A DNA stretch of 29,739 nucleotides from Euprymna scolopes (Eukaryota > Mollusca > Cephalopoda > Sepiida > Sepiolidae): contig CM044527.1 in NCBI GenBank assembly GCA_024364805.1, positions 6,654,953 to 6,684,691 of the forward strand, in the 5' to 3' direction. Under the pieces are notes generated by a model. It had not been told where the DNA came from. It saw nothing but the letters and a program-made list of their open reading frames with translations, and ran no database searches. The position numbers and the translations under genes were made by a program. Below are positions 1 through 9,503 of the stretch, piece after piece (position 1 is the stretch's first letter; the number at the start of each line of letters is the position of its first letter).

Positions 1-15
1 ATATATATATATATA

Positions 16-928
16 GTCGGAAAAAGTTGTTTAGTACTTACAAGACTGATATTCCTGGGTGGGAAAAGGTTTTTATGTATGATTCAAGGAAATATCTGTC
101 ACTGGAATTTTTATTCACGGTGTTTTCTTTTACATATTTTTTTTTATATTTGTACGGCTCTCTTATTCTCTAAGTGTGGATTTTCCTCGACATTTATTTT
201 CTTTATTAGTTCTGAAATATAAAATTCGATGCCAAACTTTATTACAAGTTTAACCGGTGAAAAAGACAGAGGTAAACTTTAAAGCAACGAAGTGCTCCAG
301 AAGAGCTATAGGGTCTAGACTGTCAAATTTCCTGATTTTTCTCGGAGTTACTTTCTTACCTAATTTTCACATGTTGAAACAGGACTATCAACAACTTCTA
401 CAAACATCTGTTAGTACCATACAAAGCAGTCATGAAGGGTCGAAGAGAATTAAAAAAGAGGATATATAGAATGAATGGAACTTAAACTGTAAAGGTACGT
501 ACAGTGCTTGGAGCCAAATAAGAAACAATGTCACCACAATTGCACTGAAAAGCAAAGGTTGTAATGAAAGAGAACCAAATAATAAAAGGATATTAATCAG
601 GAAGGAAAGAGAATTGAAATCTGGTAAAACTTGATTCCTCAGAGACTGCACGGAGCACATTATCTTTCAATCAGTTAGGAAATCTTAGTGGACACGAGAT
701 AAGAGAAATCGATTCAGACTAACGTGCGTTTCAATCGTAGGCGTGTACAATCCCTATGATGCTCGTAGACAATACTCATTTTAAATCGACTATGCAACTC
801 CTGGACATTTCTCTCTCATCAAATCCGTTTCAGGTTTCATACATCTTATTCATTGCTTTTTCCATTTCTCGCAAATCGCGATTCTTTTTATCGCTTTAAA
901 CACCTTCTCTCACAGAAGTGTATTCTCT
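16..928. other. AT-rich DNA without recognisable gene
   Basis: After a short (AT)n run at the very start, this stretch holds only small open frames (70 residues or fewer) with no recognisable domain, no plausible splice-bounded exon and no repeat that recurs elsewhere in the window. I see nothing to annotate. Confidence 0.6.
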
Positions 929-969
929 ATCTCTCTCTCTCACCCCCCCACACACACACAAACACACAC
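929..969. repeat. (CT)n / (CA)n microsatellite
   Basis: A short CT run passes through a C run into CA repeats. It abuts the 3' end of LINE copy 1, so it may have grown from or beside the LINE tail. Confidence 0.85.
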
Positions 970-2150
970 GGGGATAAGGGTTATTGCGTGTACAATAATC
1001 AATGGAATAATATCGTAGTAACTGTTAGTATTGGAGATTTGATAAATTGGATTACTTAAAGGGGGCGGTTTATCAGGAATTTGTTTATGTTGGACTTGAA
1101 GACATCCAAGTTGTAGTCAGGTGGGACACAGGAAAACGGAAGAGAGTTCAACAAGCGTGAACTTCTAAAAAAGAAGCTTTGTTCATGGAATCTTCGTTTT
1201 GATTTAGGCACAGATTTATCTGTGCCTAAATCAAAACGAAGATTCCATGAACAAAGCTTCTTTGAGTAAGAGTAGGGAAAATTCTTGACAGTAGTTTCAG
1301 ATAGACGAGTGTTTTTCGTGGAAGATTGGCGATGGGGGGGCAGAGATTGGAGCTCAGTGGATCACTTACTATGGAAATAACGATAAAACAACGACAGGCT
1401 TGCAACGTCTCTTCTGTGTGAGAAAGGTTGCAGGCAAGAAAAAAGGTATCCCTCACTAAGCTACGAAGTCTATTTTGTACTCTGTCAAGGCAGAATATGC
1501 TATTTTAAGCAGCTCCTGCCCAGATATGGCAGCAGTACTCCATCCTTTGACGTACTTGGCTTTTAGATAGATGGGGAATTGCATCAGCAGTGAGATATCT
1601 ACTGGAGCGGTAGAAGGGTCCCACTATTTTTCCAGCGACATTGGCATCAGATTTGAGTTAAGTGTTCCATTTCAGATCAGGAGTAGGGGTCAATCCTTGA
1701 AGCTTGTCAAAACATGGAGCCTCCCCAAGACGAGAGCGATTAATTTCAATTGATGCCAGATAGGGATTAGAGCGTTGAGGCATTTAAACATAGAAGCTTG
1801 GTTTTAGATGCATTAAAAGTAGCCAGTCACCTCTTTCCGCATTGTATACGCGCTAAACATCACAAGAAAGATAATCAGAGAGAACTTTGTCATTTAAACC
1901 TTTGACGTGTTGCCATAGATCATCGTGTCATCAGCATAGATGTCAACGAATGATTTAAGTATGTTTTTTTTCACAGATCATTGATGTAGATAAGGAAGAG
2001 AGTTGGTCCCTGCATGGACCCTTGAGGGGCATTTGCATTAATACTGCGGCTTTTGATGTCTGCCCATCAACCACTACTCTTATGAGCCTATCAGAGAGAA
2101 ATGATTTAATAATTGAGAACACATTTCCAGCTATACCGCAGCTGGAAATC
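969..2150 (-). mobile_element. CR1/Jockey-like LINE, 5'-truncated copy 1
   Basis: Non-LTR retrotransposon fragment read on the minus strand, so its 5' end is at the higher coordinate. At about 1980-2100 the minus strand encodes APQGSMQGPTLFLIYINDL, which matches the reverse transcriptase block usually reading [21 protein letters not shown]. At about 1230-1460 it encodes the C-terminal domain (LACNLSHTEETLQACRCFIV), the counterpart of LQPLSRRKNIASLPLLYRYF in copy 4. The 3' UTR (about 969-1140) aligns by eye with the other LINE copies. Homology with copy 4 stops near 2150, the usual 5' truncation of incomplete reverse transcription. The reading frame is broken several times, and a perfect inverted duplication at 1170-1263 interrupts it. 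It is dead. The clade (CR1 versus Jockey versus Rex) is uncertain. Confidence 0.85.
1170..1263. repeat. Perfect 46-bp inverted repeat inside LINE copy 1
   Basis: Bases 1170-1215 and 1218-1263 are perfect reverse complements separated by two bases. The left arm is the normal LINE sequence (compare copies 2, 3 and 4: AAGCTTTGTTCATGG followed by the TTTAGGCACAGATAAAGA region). The right arm is an extra inverted copy, after which the LINE sequence resumes. It therefore arose after or during this insertion. Confidence 0.95.
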
Positions 2151-2574
2151 AGGACATTGATTTATAAAGACAACTAAACCAATGCGTCACATGAGCTGAA
2201 ACAAAGGAAGCAGAGAACAGATCAGACAATTCTGAAGAAGACACGCCATGATAGTATTTATAGAAAAGACTGAGACTAGCAATATAATATCTAGGAAGAA
2301 GAAACTAATCAAATTCCAAATGTACCGGTACCTTACAAAGAAATCGCTCCAGCCAAGGTATGAAACCACTTGATGTAAGTAGCAAAATAGTAAAGATAAT
2401 TATCTCGAAGACAGCAGATGCTTAACCGTATTAGATGTAAAAGGTCAAAGTTATATATAAAAGAAAAAAAACAGTCAGAAAATGAGAGTTTCGGGAGTCA
2501 ACATTTCTTGCGAAGGAATAGGTATCTGTGTTACAATGAGGTATCAAAATTGCGAGTTGTTACAAGGAAGGAAA
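2151..2574. other. No gene recognised
   Basis: AT-rich filler between LINE copy 1 and the foldback element. Short open frames carry no recognisable motif. Confidence 0.5.
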
Positions 2575-3349
2575 GGTAATGGCGTTAGTTTGCCTTAATT
2601 TGTTTTCAAAGCCATTTGACGGAAGTGACATCAGACATATTTTTATCTACGGATGGCCCAAACCGTATAGAAGGAACCCTTTTTTGTTTTAAAGTTTTAT
2701 TCAATTGAACTTAATGGACTGTTTTTTTTATTTTATTAACTGTTTTATTTTTTATGAAAAAAAATAGATCTTTTATAATGAAATATATATATATTATGGA
2801 CTGTTTTTCAAACATCGAAATTTTAAATTTAAAGTTTTATTTAAAAAAGAAAAGGACGGGGTGTTTTTTTTTCTTTTCGAGATATTTTTGCACCATTTAT
2901 CACTTTGATATTTTATTCAACAATTAAATGATAAAAAAGAAACTTTTGAATATATTAAAAACATTATTATAAAATATCTATTTTTTATGTCTGTAAAAGT
3001 TTGTTGAAAAGTTGAATAAAGTTTATAATTTAATTGAAAAAAAAACACCTCTTCTTTTTTTTAAAAAAATAAAACTAACTTTAATTTTAAAATTTCGATG
3101 TTTGAAAAACTATCCATAATATATATGTTATTATAAAAGTTCTATTTTTGTTTGATAAAAAGAATAAAACAATTAATAAATACAAAACAAAACGAAAAAA
3201 TAGTCCATTAAGTTCAAATAAAGAGTGTTTGAATAAAACTTATAAAAAAGGTTCATTCTAAACGGTTTTGTCCATCCTTAGATAAAAATATGTCTGACGT
3301 CACTTCAAATGGTTTTGTAAACAAACGAAGGACAATCTACACTATTACC
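2575..3349. mobile_element. Long-TIR foldback element (MITE-like), about 775 bp
   Basis: The two halves are imperfect reverse complements over almost the whole length, with the centre near 2962. The outer ends pair as GGTAATGGCGTTAGTTTG (from 2575) with the complement of the bases ending at 3349. Further in, the segment with GACATCAGACATATTTTTAT pairs with ATAAAAATATGTCTGACGTC, and AACATCGAAATTTTAAA pairs with TTTTAAAATTTCGATGTTTG. No coding capacity is visible. Known foldback and long-TIR MITE families have this shape; the superfamily cannot be named. I see no clear target-site duplication beyond the ends. Several indels between the arms show that it is not recent. Confidence 0.85.
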
Positions 3350-3373
3350 GCGGGATATAGATCAACTGTAAAA

Positions 3374-4262
3374 TACCTTCAATAAGTTTTCAGATTTTAA
3401 ATAGGCATTTAATTCAATATGTAACTGCTATACATCATATAAGATGACTGAACAGTGTTTATGATTTCCGGTTCAAATAAACAGCTACAGCAGGAATTGG
3501 AATACACTCTACTAAAGCCTGATTGTCACATCAGCTAAATTTCAAAAATAACCCTGGACGTGAGGACACTTTAAAAGAACGATTTGCAATAAAATTCTGT
3601 GTGAAACTTAAAAAAAACAAGAGAAACGTATGGCATACTTCAGACTACTTTTGGACAATCTTGCATGAATCGAACATCAGTTTTTAAGTGGCATAATCTA
3701 TTCGAGGAAAGCAGGGAGTTTGGGAGGAATGAGAAGAGGTATGCAAGAAGTACCGAAGTCAGAACACAATGGTTGATTGGGCAAATAAAAAAAAATACAT
3801 GGATAAGGAGGGTTTGCACAGTTTGATGGAAACATCAAACGCGGAAACTGTTAAAACAATTGTTCGCGTGGAACTGAAAATGCGGAAGACTTGTGAGAAG
3901 TTTGTCCGAAAAATGGTCAGAGAAGGTCAGAACGAAAGACGTTGCCATGGGAATAAAAACACCTCCTCACTCCTCCTATTGTCCAGATCTTTCTCTCTGT
4001 GAATTTCGGTTATTCCCTAAGCTCAAGGCAACCCTTAGAGACAATCGTTCTGGGACAATAGAGGAGATACAAGAATCTGGGACGAGGCTTATCAACACGC
4101 TCATACGAGAAGACTTCGATGGGACCTTCCAGAAGTTGTTGTAACACTACAATAAGAGTATTGCACCCGGAGGAGATTACTTGAAGATTACTAGAGTTCC
4201 ACGTGCGTACTATCAATAGAAGTGCCCAGACGAGAAAAGTCTGGAAACTTATTGAAGGCACT
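3374..4262 (+). mobile_element. Mariner-like transposon (HTH_48 type), internally deleted copy A
   Basis: Terminal inverted repeats are CCTTCAATAAGTTTTCAGAT at 3376 and its counterpart AAGTCTGGAAACTTATTGAA ending near 4258. Between them is a broken transposase on the plus strand. The N-terminal half is recognisable from about 3583 (FAIKFCVKLKK), then an HTH-linker region with VRVELKMRKTCEKFVRKM at about 3866-3920. The C-terminal part starts near 3947: MGIKTPPHSSYCPDLSLCEF, then FRLFPKLKATLRDNRSGTIE and EDFDGTFQKLL, ending with HYNKSIAPGGDY. This family normally has about 340 residues. The middle, holding the first two catalytic aspartates, is missing, with the junction near 3940-3950. The third catalytic position, Asp in relatives (CDF), is Glu here. 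The element is non-autonomous and also frameshifted. The two-base flanks do not give a clean TA duplication. Confidence 0.85.
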
Positions 4263-4673
4263 TTGTATAACCATATTCAAATTTTCATGATTTGCAGAAA
4301 AGGCATCATGTGTACGTAATGCTATATTTTTCAAATATAATAACCGTCATAATGAAATGATCAGATATCTGCACACGTTCATTTAGACGCTAATCGATTT
4401 CGATCGATCCAGAACATTTCTCCAATAATCTGCTGCACAAAAATCCGAATAATTCGAATCAAGTACAACATAAAGAGATGTTGGTTCGCCAATGAATTTT
4501 ATTTGTTCGCAATTTTACTACGGCTTCGTATAAGTTTCACGAAAAGAAACATCCGTTTCCCATTCACCGTGGATGTCGATAAATCAAACACATTACAAGC
4601 TGGAGTAGGTACATGCACTAAAAACAATCCATAGAATATCGTGGGCGTGTGATATTTGAACATATCGGAAGTT

Positions 4674-4675
<2 letters not shown>
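4263..4675. other. No gene recognised
   Basis: Mixed-composition DNA between the mariner and the (AT)n run. No domain, RNA or recurrent repeat was seen. Confidence 0.5.

Positions 4676-4732
<57 letters not shown>
4676..4732. repeat. (AT)n microsatellite
   Basis: An uninterrupted AT run of about 57 bases. It abuts a probable Penelope-like tail. The open frames through it are artefacts of the repeat. Confidence 0.95.
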
Positions 4733-4738
<6 letters not shown>

Positions 4739-4900
4739 AAATGGAGGTGGAAGGACCTGGATACTCAACGTTTCGCCCGATTTATGCGGGCTTCTTCAAG
4801 AGGGATAGTCATTGACGAGAGAGTTGGAGGATTGGGGCTATATATAATGATGGGGGAGAGCAGCGTGTTTTCCTTATGTAAATTAGATGTCATATATACA
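4733..4900 (-). mobile_element. Probable Penelope-like element terminal fragment
   Basis: On the minus strand this reads TTGAAGAAGCCCGCATAAAT followed by CGGGCGAAACGTTGAGTATC. A GAAGAAG...GAAACGTTG block with a short self-complementary core (CCCGCATAAATCGGG) is characteristic of many Penelope-like element ends in invertebrates. I see no reverse transcriptase or GIY-YIG domain, so only a fragment is present. It could also be the end of an unrelated LINE family. Confidence 0.45.
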
Positions 4901-5253
4901 TGTATATACATTTTTTTTTGAGAGAAGAACTAATTAGAGTAAACTAGTGTATTGGATTACGTCTAAAAGATAAAATATCGTAGAGATTAAAAATTGTGTT
5001 TGGAAATATAGCGGTGATAGATTAAATAAATAAAATGACACGAGATTACGAAAGAATCTTTTTTTTTTTTAAATTAGAAATAATTGAATTGGGATAAAAT
5101 AGCGCAGTAACTTAAAAGATGGTATCTAAAAATAAGAATAGGTGATAAAATGGAGTCTAAAAATAGATAATGATAAAATACAGTAAATAAGTAAAATAAA
5201 AATAAAATTAAGTGAAATTACGATTTTTGTTTTTATTTTTATTTTTATTTTTA
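4901..5253. other. A/T-rich DNA, no gene; ends in a (TTTTTA)n run
   Basis: Purine-rich on the plus strand and A/T-dominated. From about 5225 it becomes a TTTTTA hexamer run that leads straight into the left arm of the hairpin at 5254. The first part may still belong to the Penelope-like fragment. Confidence 0.5.
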
Positions 5254-5350
5254 TTTTTTTCGCGTTTAACCGGTGTCTAAGTTGTTTTCTTTGATAATTA
5301 TTTTCGACAGAAAGGGAGCAACTTAGACACCGGTTAAACGCGAAAAAAAA
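5254..5350. repeat. Perfect 31-bp inverted repeat (TIR-only MITE candidate)
   Basis: Bases 5261-5284 (CGCGTTTAACCGGTGTCTAA plus GTTG) are the exact reverse complement of 5319-5342, extended by T7/A7 outside, with a 34-base loop. Arms this long and exact in an otherwise decayed region suggest a very short recent MITE or the two ends of an excised or internally deleted DNA transposon. It abuts the 3' end of LINE copy 2. Confidence 0.9.
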
Positions 5351-5597
5351 CTTATCAAGGCCCAGTGGCTACTCGATGGTAAAGGTTAAAGAATGTACAT
5401 TAGTCAAAAGGGCAATATCATAGTAAGTGTAAATATAAGAGCTTGTTTACATTGGGCTTGAAGACGGCCTTATGTTAGTCAGCTTGGAAGCAGGTAAACG
5501 AAAAAGAGTTCCACAGGTATGCAGTTCAAAAAAAATAAGCTTTGTTCATGGGTCTAAGTTAAGGTTTAGGCACAGATAAAGAGTGGGGAAAATTAAG
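5351..5597 (-). mobile_element. CR1/Jockey-like LINE, 3' fragment (copy 2)
   Basis: Shares the LINE 3' end (TATCAAGG...CTACTCG...AAAGAATG...CAATATCATAGTAAG) and the C-terminal coding end (AGCTTTGTTCATGG...GGTTTAGGCACAGATAAAGA) with copies 1, 3, 4 and 5. Only about 250 bases remain. The boundary at about 5597 coincides with the 3' end of a tRNA-like SINE, so the LINE was either truncated there or cut by the SINE insertion. The LINE does not resume beyond the SINE. Confidence 0.85.
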
Positions 5598-5822
5598 ACA
5601 TTAAGAGGAGATTATAGATAGATATAAATAAATACCCGTTCACATACAGATTTCCATGATAAAACGAGCAATTGTATCGATAACGGATAACGCCAGACCG
5701 AAAGTGGGTTTCAATGTGCTGTATCTCATCAGTGACGTGTTCCGACACAGGCGCGAACCCAGGTCGTCGTAGGCATGAAGTTTACAATACTGACGACCTA
5801 ACCGTATGGGCCACAGCCCAAT
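5598..5822 (-). mobile_element. tRNA-derived SINE
   Basis: Read on the minus strand, a tRNA-like head starts near 5818. A TGGCCCATACGG A-box-like motif lies at 5802-5813 and a GGGTTCGCGCC B-box-like motif at 5750-5760, at the right order and spacing for an internal RNA polymerase III promoter. A body of about 150 bases follows, ending in the tail complement of ATTAAGAGGAGATTATAGAT. The same tail recurs at 6059-6135, which supports a dispersed family. SINEs need a partner LINE for mobility; the partner is not evident here. It is not a functional tRNA because no cloverleaf with a matching acceptor stem is apparent. Confidence 0.65.
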
Positions 5823-6058
5823 CTATTGGCTATGCCTTGATTTAAATTTTTATATTTTATCTAGTTCTACATTCTACGATGTGACAACCAACGCTTCTTA
5901 TACAACTAAAATAGTTACTGCTGGTATGAAGGCGGTAGATATCACATCTACAAACATTAACTGAAATTAGCTGACTCCCCAGACACGATTTCGGATCAAC
6001 CTATTTGTTGAGGGTCAACACGTCTCTACGAAGGATGAGCCGCTTTTTCTGCATATGT
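5823..6058. other. Spacer between two SINE pieces
   Basis: About 235 bases without a gene. The segment around 5970-6050 (GAGGGTCAACACGTCTCT) is less AT-rich than its surroundings and may belong to another repeat I cannot name. Confidence 0.4.
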
Positions 6059-6135
6059 TAGATATTAAGAGGAGATTATAGATAAATAGATATAAATACT
6101 CGCTCACATACACTTTTTTATGATAAAGCTAAAAC
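6059..6135 (-). mobile_element. Second copy of the SINE tail
   Basis: ATTAAGAGGAGATTATAGAT, followed by an AAATAGATATAAATACTCGC block and CACATACA, matches 5600-5655 of the SINE upstream with a few changes. The tRNA-like head is absent, so it is a severely 5'-truncated copy. Confidence 0.65.
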
Positions 6136-6906
6136 CCAGAATTAGATGGAATTAGCTTTTTTATCTAGAAGTTGATTGGAGTTCAGGTGTAAATTTGTGT
6201 ACGAATGGCTTGTTTCGTTAAATCCTATTAATATTCAGCTCGTATCTTCTAATCGTAGGTGTATCATACGTAAGATTCATTGACCTTTCTGCTTCTCGTA
6301 AAATTTGTTCTCCACTGCTCTAAACACTATCTAATATTTGTGATTATTCACTATCTCTAAAAATCTGTTATCAAATCATGTATAGAGTATTGTTGTAATT
6401 TTAGGATTGGTGATAAGAAGTTGAAACTTATCTTTACTCTATTTTTCTTCTCTGCTATTCTGTTATAGGAGGGTGAATATATTCCTGAGTGGTGATAGCG
6501 CGTGTATATTGTTCGTGTGTGTATGTATAATCATGACGTGACCGTGCTTGTCTGTATTTGTCTGTCCACAAATGTGTATACATTCATGAACGCGTGTGTC
6601 TGTTAGTGTTGCACATAAGCCGATCTTAATACACGTTTTTTTTTCTCCTCGGTCGGTGCCCCCCCTTCGTGCTTCCTTTTGTATGCTCCCAAAAATGAAG
6701 ATTGGAATATTGATTGGAGACAATCTTTATTCCAGATTTTCCTCGTTCCTTTAGAGAGCCTCTGCATCGCTGAATCGATTCAGAGCTCTTTATTCTTTTC
6801 CGTTTTTTTCATCTTTAATCAAGCTTCTCTTGTCCTGAATGATTGATCCTAGTCTGACTAAAAAAAAATACTCTCATGGTCTGACTCCGATTACTTCAAA
6901 ACTCAC

Positions 6907-6908
<2 letters not shown>
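6136..6908. other. No gene recognised
   Basis: About 770 bases without a recognisable exon, RNA or recurrent repeat. A GT-rich patch at about 6490-6610 gives one open frame of 86 residues on the minus strand. It has low complexity and no motif. Confidence 0.5.

Positions 6909-6972
<64 letters not shown>
6909..6972. repeat. (AT)n microsatellite
   Basis: An uninterrupted AT run of about 64 bases. Confidence 0.95.
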
Positions 6973-6974
<2 letters not shown>

Positions 6975-8811
6975 AGGTGTTGTAAGGGGTGTCAAGTCCC
7001 GTCAATACAGCTTGCACTCAACATGCACTGACCTTCCTTGTGACCTCCGCTGCTCACTGGTGCAATACTGGTGTAAGTCGAAGTCAGTGGGTTTGAAGCC
7101 TGTCAGTCTAAAACTCCGGACCTCTACAAGTTGGTTCAAGCTAGTACCGCGTTTACTTCGTTGTTGACACGCAACACCACAAGCACTCTCTTACAGACGT
7201 GATGTTGTTAATCTTAGGCATTTTTTTATGAATAAGATTATGGCATATGTTTCTCAAGAATGCCTAATTATTTTGTTTCAATCTAGTAGTGTTCGTCAAT
7301 TTTGCTACCTCGTTGTAATACAATTTCCTATCCCAGTTGATTTTTGCCAGAAACACGTGCTTTTGGAACTCTTTTTCTGCTGACTTTTTATCTTGCCTAT
7401 AATTTCTTTAATTTCAAGGCTAAAGTCAATAGGTATCTCCTGTTTTTTCGATTATTATCTTTATATACGACATAATCACGTTTACACACCTGTTTCAAAG
7501 CTAAGCGAAGTTGAGCTTGACCAACACTAAAATGGGTGATCATTTGGTAATGACAAGTTCTCGGACTCTGAAAAGGGATGGGCACCAACAGGTTATTCTT
7601 GCTTAAGACACGCTGCATGAAATAGTACAGCACCACCACGACCCCAGATGTTTAAGGGATACGCCTTGTATCCTTAGTTCTTGCTAGTTCTTTATATTAA
7701 GTTGAGTTACGCCTGGTCTCGAGTGATTTCCATAAATAGTTAAGAATTTTTTTTTTTAACAATTATTTAAATTAGGTTTCATCAAGGACCAAATGCCAAG
7801 CGGTGTTAGTGCTTAATTTTAACTTTCTTGCGTATAATATATCATTACATCTTTGTTATTGTTAAGACGACACCTTGATATACTTACGATTTTCAGAAAA
7901 ATAAAATAAAATAATATTCTTCTCTCTCGGACAAAATAAGAAATAAGTTGAACTCTAAATGCTTCATGGACAAAACATCAGTTAACAATCGTTCACCTTG
8001 CTGAAATTCTCTTCATCAGCGCCATCTTACGCTTAAATCAAAGACAAAGATAAAATAAGGTCATGCCGACATACTTCCTTTCTAGGTTAAATATTATTAC
8101 TTGCTCCATGACTTTCGCGGTTGACTTTCGGTTAACAAAACAATTAGTGATCCAGATTATGCTTTCGAACCACGACCGCTGGCTAATTACTTTTCTTTTC
8201 AGATTTCGTGAGCACCTGAACCTAGTAATTTATTCATAGAGTATTCTTTCTTGTTGTTTAATGATAATTACAAGTTTAATCGCCCTTCTTTTAAAAAAAT
8301 AACACATTCTTCTTTTTGTAAAAAGTCAAAGCCGGGAAATCTTCATTTTAGTCGTTTCTTATTTATACAAAACTGCGGGTTCTTAGCCTTACATCAAATA
8401 AAATAGGTTCGCATGTTTTACAAAATAATAAAAATGCATCAGCAACTCTTCATATTCTTCTTTTATTTTATATCTTTTAACATTAACATAAAGTCGAAGA
8501 AGTTCCAAATGGCGTGATGTAAACACATTATAAGGTATTTACAGATTCTCTACCAATTTCCGGATTTTAATTCATGTCAAAACGCACATATCTCCTTGCT
8601 GGATTAATGGTAGCTATTTCATCTGATGATTTAAGGGCAAAATAGATTCACTGATTGATATAACAATTAAGTGATTGATTTTGTGCTACAAAAACGATAC
8701 TGCCAATAATTGTAGATGTGCACTGAATTAAAGGAATTAAAGGAAAGATGGTTAACATCATGGACTTTGGAATATAGACTTTTGCTATACAATAATTATA
8801 TTGCTCTGTAA
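6973..8811. other. Long stretch without recognisable gene
   Basis: The first 230 bases (6973-7200) are less AT-rich (TGACCTCCGCTGCTCACTGG) and could be a piece of an unnamed repeat. The rest is AT-rich. A minus-strand open frame of 80 residues at 7397-7639 has ordinary composition but no motif I recognise, and I could not tell it from chance. No tRNA, SINE or transposase motif was found. Confidence 0.5.
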
Positions 8812-8842
8812 TTATATGTATATATATATATGTGTGTGTGTA

Positions 8843-9088
8843 TAGTCATCGACATACAGTCCTGTTTCGTTGTATCACAACTCATCAGTGCCGCTAGACT
8901 AGCACCTCTCCCAAGCCAAGGATTGGACCTTGGACCGTCATGATGACAGTCGGCAGTTCTACCCCCGACCACGGAAGCGATGCCCGCAGCAAATCTCTCC
9001 GAATGTCTATTTAAATAAACATCCGTCCCCCACTTGTAAAGTGCTCAAAGCTTTTAAACACACCGCGAGCTTCGGATTTTTCAGCCGT
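8843..9088 (-). mobile_element. GC-richer interspersed repeat, possible tRNA-derived SINE
   Basis: This block is clearly richer in G+C than its flanks and sits between a TG run and a long GT run. Read on the minus strand it contains TGGTCGGGGGTAGAACTGC (8953-8971), resembling an A box/D arm. Further on is GGTCCAATCC (8920-8929), resembling a B box, inside a short CCAAGG/CCTTGG stem. That order and spacing suggest a tRNA-derived SINE head, but both boxes are degenerate. A LINE or Penelope 3' end is an alternative. No second copy is present in this window. Confidence 0.4.
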
Positions 9089-9157
9089 GTGTGTGTGTAT
9101 GTGTTTGTGTGGGTGTGTGTGTGTGTGTGTGTATTTGTGTGTGTGTGTGTGTGTGTC
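9089..9157. repeat. (GT)n microsatellite
   Basis: An imperfect GT/TG run of about 70 bases adjoining the repeat at 8843-9088. Confidence 0.95.
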
Positions 9158-9503
9158 TATATTACATTTTCTCAGCCTGTCTATCTATCTATATGTCTTT
9201 TTCACTTTTTCTCTGGGACTACTTGGCTAAGTGAAATTTCGTATCGTTTTTCTTTATGATTAGCTCCAGTAAACTAAGTATTATAGGGTCTGTTCGAGAC
9301 ACAGTTAGAGATAAACATCAATTAATAGGGATTGGTATTTAATGTAAAAAATAATATAAATTTTATATTATTCAACTATTAATTTGACAAAACACAAACT
9401 TTAATTCAACGGCGTTATGTTTTGCAGGTTTTACGGGTAAAAGGTTTAGTATATATAGATATAATTTAATAGACATTCACTTAGTAGCTGAAGAATATTT
9501 AAT
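9158..9503. other. No gene; small AT palindrome
   Basis: AT-rich spacer. AATAATATAAA at 9350-9360 and its complement at 9362-9372 form an 11-bp palindrome with a one-base centre. Nothing else was recognised. Confidence 0.5.

Noticed and set aside
5690-5822. Functional tRNA gene on the minus strand
   Set aside because: A and B boxes are present but degenerate, no acceptor stem pairs, and the sequence continues into a tail shared with another copy, so SINE fits better.
7397-7639. 80-residue minus-strand frame with ordinary composition
   Set aside because: No recognisable family and no flanking splice or promoter evidence; kept only as a note.
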